Below, piece by piece: positions 56,149 through 63,969 of a stretch of 63,969 nt of DNA (positions are counted from its first letter, which is position 1; each line of letters starts with the position of its first letter). Origin of the DNA: Thermoanaerobacterales bacterium 50_218 (GTDB lineage Bacteria > Bacillota > DSM-12270 > Thermacetogeniales > Thermacetogeniaceae); NCBI GenBank assembly GCA_001508855.1, contig LGFL01000005.1:1-63969 (forward strand), given 5' to 3'. Below the pieces are notes generated by a model. That model was not told where the DNA came from, did not search any database, and worked only from the letters and a program-made list of their open reading frames with translations. The translations under genes were made by a program, and so were the position numbers.

Positions 56149-58353
56149 GTGGTTCGTGTGGGTTTCTGGGATGAATTAAATCCAGTGCAGCAGGAAGCAG
56201 TGCGTCACGTGCAAGGACCCCTGATCGTTTTTGCCGGGGCCGGAAGTGGAAAGACGCGGGTTCTTACTTACCGAGTTGCTTACCTCTTGAAATCAGGTGT
56301 CTCTCCTTTTCGGATTCTGGCGGTCACTTTTACCAATAGAGCGGCAGACGAGATGCGTCAGCGTGTGCGCAAGCTTGCCGGTAATGTCGGAAGGGACGTC
56401 TGGATCAGCACCTTCCATTCGCTGGGGTTGCGGATCCTCAGGCAGGAGGCGCGCTACATTCCTTATGAACGCAATTTTGTGGTATACGACGAGGATGACC
56501 AATTGACTGTGATCAAACACTGCCTTCGCGAGCTCAATCTTGACGAAAAAAGGTACCGCCCGCGCAGCCTGCTGGCAGCGATCAGTAGTTTGAAGAACGA
56601 ACTGGTTACCCCCCAGGAGTATGCCGCTCACGCCCGAGACCCCTGGGCCGAGGTTCTCGCTCAGGTTTACGCCCATTACCAGATGAAGCTCCTCCAGCAG
56701 AACGCGATGGACTTCGATGACCTGCTCTTCCAGACCGTTTTCCTGTTTCGCTCTCAGCCTCAGGTCTTGGAGAACTACCAAAACCGCTTTCAATACATCA
56801 TGGTTGACGAGTATCAGGATACCAATCACGCCCAGTACGTGTTGGTGCGGCAGCTTGCTGACGGGTATCGCAACATCTGCGTCGTCGGGGACGATGACCA
56901 GTGCATCTACAGGTGGCGAGGAGCGGACCTCAGGAACATCCTGGATTTTGAGAAAGATTACCCTGAGGCACGGGTGATTAAACTCGAGCAGAATTACCGC
57001 TCTACCCAGCGCATCTTGGCTGTTGCCAATGCGGTTATTGCCCACAACCGGAGCCGCAAGCCAAAAAAACTGTGGACCTCAAACAAAATCGGGGAAGCGG
57101 TCGGTGTTTACCGGGCGGTTGATGAGAGGGATGAAGCCAGTTTCGTGTTCCGTACAATAGAAAAGCTTTGCCGTGAGGAAGGCAGAAATTACCGCGATTT
57201 TGCGGTTTTCTACAGGACTCACGCCCAGTCACGGGTTTTTGAGGAAGAGTTTATCAAAAACAACCTTCCATACCGGATTTTTGGAGGAGTAAGGTTCTAC
57301 GAGAGAAAAGAGATCAAAGACATCCTTGCCTATCTCCGTTTTGTGGCCAACCCTCATGATGGGGTATCTTTGAGGCGGATCATCAATGTTCCCAAAAGAG
57401 GGATTGGGGAAACTGCTGTTGCTCGACTCGAGGATTTTGCTCGAAAAGAAGGCTGCAGTTTGGGAGAAGTGCTCGAACGTTTGGAAGAAGTTCCCGGTTT
57501 GGGAACCCGGACCGTGCGGGCGATCCGCAAGTTCCTGGAGATGGTAGATGGATGGCGCCAGGAGCAGGAGGAACTGTCCGTCGCCGAGCTTACTGAAAAA
57601 ATTTTGAAAGAAACGGGTTACCTCGCTCTCCTGGAGGCAGAGCATACTGTTGAGGCCGAGACTCGCTTAGAGAACCTCAAGGAGTTCCTTGCTGTTGCCC
57701 GTGAATATGATGACATCAGTGAAGACAAGTCTCTCGAAGGGTTCCTTGCTCAACTGGCACTTGTGGCAGACGTTGACAACTACCGTGCTGACGAAGATGC
57801 CGTTGTTTTAATGACTCTCCACAGCGCCAAGGGCCTGGAGTTTCCCGTGGTCTTCTTGACCGGTCTCGAAGAAGGCCTTTTTCCCCACACCCACTCACTT
57901 GGTGATGAGGAAGAGGTGGAAGAGGAGCGGCGTCTCTGTTATGTGGGGATAACCAGGGCGAAAGAGCGCCTTTTCTTGTCCTGGGCGTCGCGCCGCTACT
58001 TGCACGGGAGTGAACTTCTCCGGGAGCCTTCCCGTTTTCTGGAGGAGATTCCCAGTGAGCTTCTTCACCCAGTTCTTCCAGGAGGGGAAACCAGACCGGC
58101 CCGGCCTTCAGTGTTTACGGCACGTGAGCTTCTCGAGTCCTCGCCGGGATCCCAGGAGTGTGCGGCCACATCCTGTGCCCAGGTGGAGGAGTTCCGAGTC
58201 GGGGAGAGAGTGGAGCACGCCAAATTTGGTGTCGGAGTGGTCACAGAAACGAAGATTGGGCCTGGTGGTGATCTGGAGATCTTTGTGGCTTTCGAAGAAG
58301 CCGGGTTGAAACACCTGCTGGTGAAGTACGCACCTCTTAAGAAGCTCTCTTAA
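56149..58353 (+). CDS. pcrA: UvrD/Rep-type ATP-dependent DNA helicase, PcrA-like
   Basis: 734 residues, GTG. Superfamily 1A helicase: L-N-P-V-Q-Q-E-A-V Q motif, A-G-A-G-S-G-K-T near residues 29-36, V-D-E-Y-Q-D-T near residue 220, G-D-D-D-Q-C-I-Y-R-W-R, L-M-T-L-H-S-A-K-G-L-E-F-P near 550, and Y-V-G-I-T-R-A near 600. A C-terminal ~50-residue segment (G-E-R-V-E-H-A-K-F-G-V-G) is typical of PcrA. Works in repair and plasmid replication. Confidence 0.95.
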   Translation: MVRVGFWDELNPVQQEAVRHVQGPLIVFAGAGSGKTRVLTYRVAYLLKSGVSPFRILAVTFTNRAADEMRQRVRKLAGNVGRDVWISTFHSLGLRILRQEARYIPYERNFVVYDEDDQLTVIKHCLRELNLDEKRYRPRSLLAAISSLKNELVTPQEYAAHARDPWAEVLAQVYAHYQMKLLQQNAMDFDDLLFQTVFLFRSQPQVLENYQNRFQYIMVDEYQDTNHAQYVLVRQLADGYRNICVVGDDDQCIYRWRGADLRNILDFEKDYPEARVIKLEQNYRSTQRILAVANAVIAHNRSRKPKKLWTSNKIGEAVGVYRAVDERDEASFVFRTIEKLCREEGRNYRDFAVFYRTHAQSRVFEEEFIKNNLPYRIFGGVRFYERKEIKDILAYLRFVANPHDGVSLRRIINVPKRGIGETAVARLEDFARKEGCSLGEVLERLEEVPGLGTRTVRAIRKFLEMVDGWRQEQEELSVAELTEKILKETGYLALLEAEHTVEAETRLENLKEFLAVAREYDDISEDKSLEGFLAQLALVADVDNYRADEDAVVLMTLHSAKGLEFPVVFLTGLEEGLFPHTHSLGDEEEVEEERRLCYVGITRAKERLFLSWASRRYLHGSELLREPSRFLEEIPSELLHPVLPGGETRPARPSVFTARELLESSPGSQECAATSCAQVEEFRVGERVEHAKFGVGVVTETKIGPGGDLEIFVAFEEAGLKHLLVKYAPLKKLS

Positions 58354-58401
58354 AAAGTCGGTGGGTCAAGTAAAGGTTTCGCTTCAGGGAGGTGGATCTG
58401 G

Positions 58402-61817
<3,416 letters not shown>

Positions 61818-61848
61818 GCAGCGAAATAGTAAAAGTGAGCAAGGGATG

Positions 61849-61903
61849 GGCCATGGAGGCCGAAGATCCTGCAGAAGCAGGAAGTGGCCTACCATGGTTT
61901 TTT
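61849..61903 (+). terminator. Terminator after ligA
   Basis: CCATGGAGGCC (61851-61861) pairs with GGCCTACCATGG (61886-61897), with an inner CCTGC/GCAGG hairpin, followed by TTTTTT (61898-61903). Confidence 0.88.
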
Positions 61904-61953
61904 GGTTTTAGCGCACATTTTCAGTAGTCAAAAAATAGGGGAGGTTTTGCCAA

Positions 61954-62724
61954 GTGCCTAAAGTAATTGTCAGTGGTCGTGGTGGAAGCGGAAAGAGCAC
62001 CCTTGTGACCTTGCTGGCGCGCCTTCTCGGAGAGAAGGGTGAAGATGCCCTTGTTGTCGATGTCGACGAATCCAACCTTGGTCTTGGAAAGATGCTAGGT
62101 ATTGCCCCACCAGCGAAGACCTTGATGGACTACCTGGGAGGGAAGCCTGCAGTTCGGGAAAAGCTCCTGGCCAGCTTGCGCCAGGGGAAAGGTGAAGGTG
62201 TGCAGCTTTTTGAAGGCGAACTCACTCTGGGCACTCTCCCTAGGGAGTGTGTGAATTGGAATGGTCATCTCGGTTTCCTGAGGGTTGGTAAGATCGAGCA
62301 CAGTATGGAGGGCTGTGCCTGCCCGATGGGAGCAATTTCCCGCGCCTTCCTCAAACAGCTCGATGTAGGAGAAAGGCAGTGGGTTCTCGTGGACACCGAG
62401 GCTGGAATCGAGCACTTCGGAAGAGGTGTGTTTGAGGGTGCTGATGTTGTAGTTGTCGTAGTTGACCCTTCTCACGATGCTGTTCTGCTCGCGGAAAAGG
62501 CAAAAGTGCTCACCGAAGAAGCAGGGAAGAAGTGTCTTGTGGTCTTGAATAAGGTTGACGAGACTACTGAACCGCTCCTCAGGCAGGAGCTGCGCCAGCG
62601 GGGAATCGATGTCGCCGGGGTGGTCAACTTTTCTATTGGTGTGGCCCAGTCCAACCTTCTCGGGAAGCCTTTGCAGGCTGATTCCTTGAAAGGGTGCATC
62701 GAGCAACTGCTGGAGAAGCTGTAA
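61954..62724 (+). CDS. cooC: CooC-like nickel-insertion ATPase
   Basis: 256 residues from a GTG after GGGGAGG. MinD/ParA-type P-loop G-R-G-G-S-G-K-S-T-L at the N-terminus, V-D-V-D-E-S-N, and the C-A-C-P motif (near residue 116) that binds metal between monomers in CO-dehydrogenase accessory protein CooC. No CO dehydrogenase gene lies in this window. Fits an anaerobe with the acetyl-CoA pathway. Confidence 0.85.
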   Translation: MPKVIVSGRGGSGKSTLVTLLARLLGEKGEDALVVDVDESNLGLGKMLGIAPPAKTLMDYLGGKPAVREKLLASLRQGKGEGVQLFEGELTLGTLPRECVNWNGHLGFLRVGKIEHSMEGCACPMGAISRAFLKQLDVGERQWVLVDTEAGIEHFGRGVFEGADVVVVVVDPSHDAVLLAEKAKVLTEEAGKKCLVVLNKVDETTEPLLRQELRQRGIDVAGVVNFSIGVAQSNLLGKPLQADSLKGCIEQLLEKL

Positions 62725-62758
62725 TGGGCTTAATTTTTTGGGGGAAGACAATGCGAGC

Positions 62759-62808
62759 AGAGCCAGGACTGGAGCAATTCCTGTGAGTTGCGGGGTTCTG
62801 GCTCTTTT
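62759..62808 (+). terminator. Terminator after cooC
   Basis: AGAGCCAG (62759-62766) pairs with CTGGCTCT (62798-62805), extended by two weaker pairs, followed by TTTG. The gat promoter overlaps its 3' half. Confidence 0.7.
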
Positions 62809-62816
62809 GTTATAAT
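62788..62816 (+). promoter_or_regulatory. Sigma-A promoter of the gat operon
   Basis: TTGCGG (62788-62793) and TATAAT (62811-62816), spacer 17 bases, 46 bases before gatC. The -35 lies inside the preceding terminator hairpin. Confidence 0.75.
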
Positions 62817-62861
62817 TTAGGCGTATGGTGAGGTCTTCTGGGAGGAGGCAGTAAAAAATCA

Positions 62862-63146
62862 GTGAAACTGAGCAGAGAGCTGGTAGAACACGTTTCATTG
62901 CTGGCACGCCTGGCTTTAAGTGAAGATGAAAAGGAAAAATTTCGTTCCCAGTTGAGTGCGATTCTTGACTATGCCGAGATCATCAACAGGGTGGATACAT
63001 CTGAAGTGGAGCCGACCTACCACGTTCTGCCCCTGCGCAATGTGACCAGGCCTGATGAGGTAGGGAAAACTCTTTCTCTTGAGGATGCCCTCAAGAATGC
63101 TCCAGATCGTGATGGAAACTATTTCAGAGTTCCCCGGATTATTTAG
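62862..63146 (+). CDS. gatC: Asp-tRNA(Asn)/Glu-tRNA(Gln) amidotransferase subunit C
   Basis: 94 residues, GTG after GGGAGGAGG. L-A-R-L-A-L-S-E-D-E near residue 18, V-D-T-S-E-V-E-P-T near 45, and L-R-N-V-T-R-P-D. Stabilises GatA/GatB in the transamidation of mischarged tRNA. Confidence 0.96.
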   Translation: MKLSRELVEHVSLLARLALSEDEKEKFRSQLSAILDYAEIINRVDTSEVEPTYHVLPLRNVTRPDEVGKTLSLEDALKNAPDRDGNYFRVPRII

Positions 63147-63169
63147 AAACTGGTAAAGGGGTTTAGAAC

Positions 63170-63969
63170 ATGGAGCTTTTTTATTTAACAGCCCACCAAC
63201 TGGCAGGTATGCTTCAAAAAAGGGAGATTTCTGCTGAAGAACTCGCTGCTGCTGTTCTCAAGCGCATCCGGCAAGTTGAGGAAAAAGTCCAGGCCTACAT
63301 CACCATCACCGAGGAAGAAGCGGTGGCTACTGCCAGATGTGTTGACGAAAAGAGGCAACAGGGAGAAAAACTGGGACCTCTGGCGGGAATTCCGGCTGGG
63401 TTGAAAGACAACCTCTGCACGAGAAATGTGCGCACAACTTGTGCTTCCAGGATTCTGGAAAATTTCATCCCTCCTTATGATGCCACAGTGGTTAAGAAAC
63501 TGGCCGGGGAAATGGTGGTTTTCACCGGGAAACTTAACATGGACGAGTTTGCCATGGGCTCTTCAACTGAGAACTCGGCTTTCTTCCCGACACGTAATCC
63601 CTGGGATTTGGAGTGTGTGCCGGGTGGTTCCAGTGGTGGCTCTGCAGCAGCGGTGGCGGCAGGTGAGGCCATTTTTGCTCTCGGCTCAGATACCGGTGGT
63701 TCCATCAGGCAGCCTGCTTCCTTCTGTGGAATCGTGGGATTGAAGCCGACATATGGGCTCGTTTCCCGTTTCGGTCTTGTGGCTTTTGCTTCCTCCCTCG
63801 ACCAGATTGGGCCCTTGACCAGGGATGTCCACGACTGCGCCCTCGTTCTCAATGTTATTGCTGGTCACGATCCCTTTGATTCGACATCAGCCCCGGTGGA
63901 GATACCCGATTATACGACTTACCTGAACGCTGACATCAAAGGGGTCAGAATAGGGGTGCCCCGCGAGTT
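63170..63969 (+). CDS. gatA: Asp-tRNA(Asn)/Glu-tRNA(Gln) amidotransferase subunit A, 5' part
   Basis: ATG 23 bases after gatC; the frame stays open to the window end (266 codons). Amidase signature: catalytic Lys in A-G-L-K-D-N near residue 79, G-G-S-S-G-G-S-A-A near residue 152, and nucleophilic Ser in S-D-T-G-G-S-I-R near 176. Releases ammonia from glutamine for GatB. The C-terminus lies outside the window. Confidence 0.97.
   Translation, partial: MELFYLTAHQLAGMLQKREISAEELAAAVLKRIRQVEEKVQAYITITEEEAVATARCVDEKRQQGEKLGPLAGIPAGLKDNLCTRNVRTTCASRILENFIPPYDATVVKKLAGEMVVFTGKLNMDEFAMGSSTENSAFFPTRNPWDLECVPGGSSGGSAAAVAAGEAIFALGSDTGGSIRQPASFCGIVGLKPTYGLVSRFGLVAFASSLDQIGPLTRDVHDCALVLNVIAGHDPFDSTSAPVEIPDYTTYLNADIKGVRIGVPRE

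Overview
The window reads as chromosome of an anaerobic, endospore-forming member of the Firmicutes (class Clostridia, close in gene content to the Thermacetogenium/Moorella/Peptococcaceae lineages). Three things support this: a spore germination (ger) operon and a SpoIVFA-like protein; a six-subunit Ech-type [NiFe] hydrogenase, a CooC-type CO-dehydrogenase nickel chaperone and a B12-binding radical SAM protein; and Firmicutes gene orders (rplU-prp-rpmA-obg, nadD-yqeK-rsfS, purE-B-C-S-Q-L-F-M-N-H-D, hisZ-G-D-B-H-A-F-IE). GTG and TTG starts with AGGAGG-type ribosome sites are common. This placement is inferred from gene content, not from a database search.

Layout. 1-5.6 kb: end of rodA, a catalytically degenerate M23/SpoIVFA-like gene, then RNase G and two radical-SAM-associated genes on the minus strand (apparently an inverted block). 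5.7-10.1 kb: promoter, probable L21 leader, rplU, prp, a decayed IS110-family element, rpmA, obgE and yhbY. 10.1-14.2 kb: proB, proA, nadD, yqeK, rsfS. 14.2-17.1 kb: a leucine-type T-box leader with a complete tRNA-Ala(GGC) gene inside it, then leuS. 17.1-20.6 kb: a DNA alkyl-repair gene, comEA, and a GC-rich rsmF-like segment bracketed by two copies of the comEA 3' end. 20.7-25.9 kb: echABCDEF. 26-28.2 kb: a membrane-anchored protein of unknown function and ahcY. 28.2-43 kb: hpt, guaA and the purine operon, in which purB and purC are one fused gene, ending with an HD hydrolase and a THEP1-like NTPase remnant. 43.5-48.3 kb: ger operon with one full and one internally deleted GerAB gene. 48.3-49.3 kb: two Hsp20 genes. 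49.4-56.1 kb: histidine operon without hisC. 56.1-61.9 kb: pcrA-like helicase, CBS-containing inorganic pyrophosphatase, ligA. 61.9-64 kb: cooC-like gene, gatC and the start of gatA.

Most of the window is housekeeping. The strongest candidate for something undescribed is the T-box leader at 14260-14583, where an intact tRNA gene sits at the tip of a helix between the specifier domain and the antiterminator. Others are the structured non-coding end of the IS110 element (candidate bridge RNA), the PurB-PurC fusion, the comEA-end repeats around rsmF, and the deleted GerAB paralogue.
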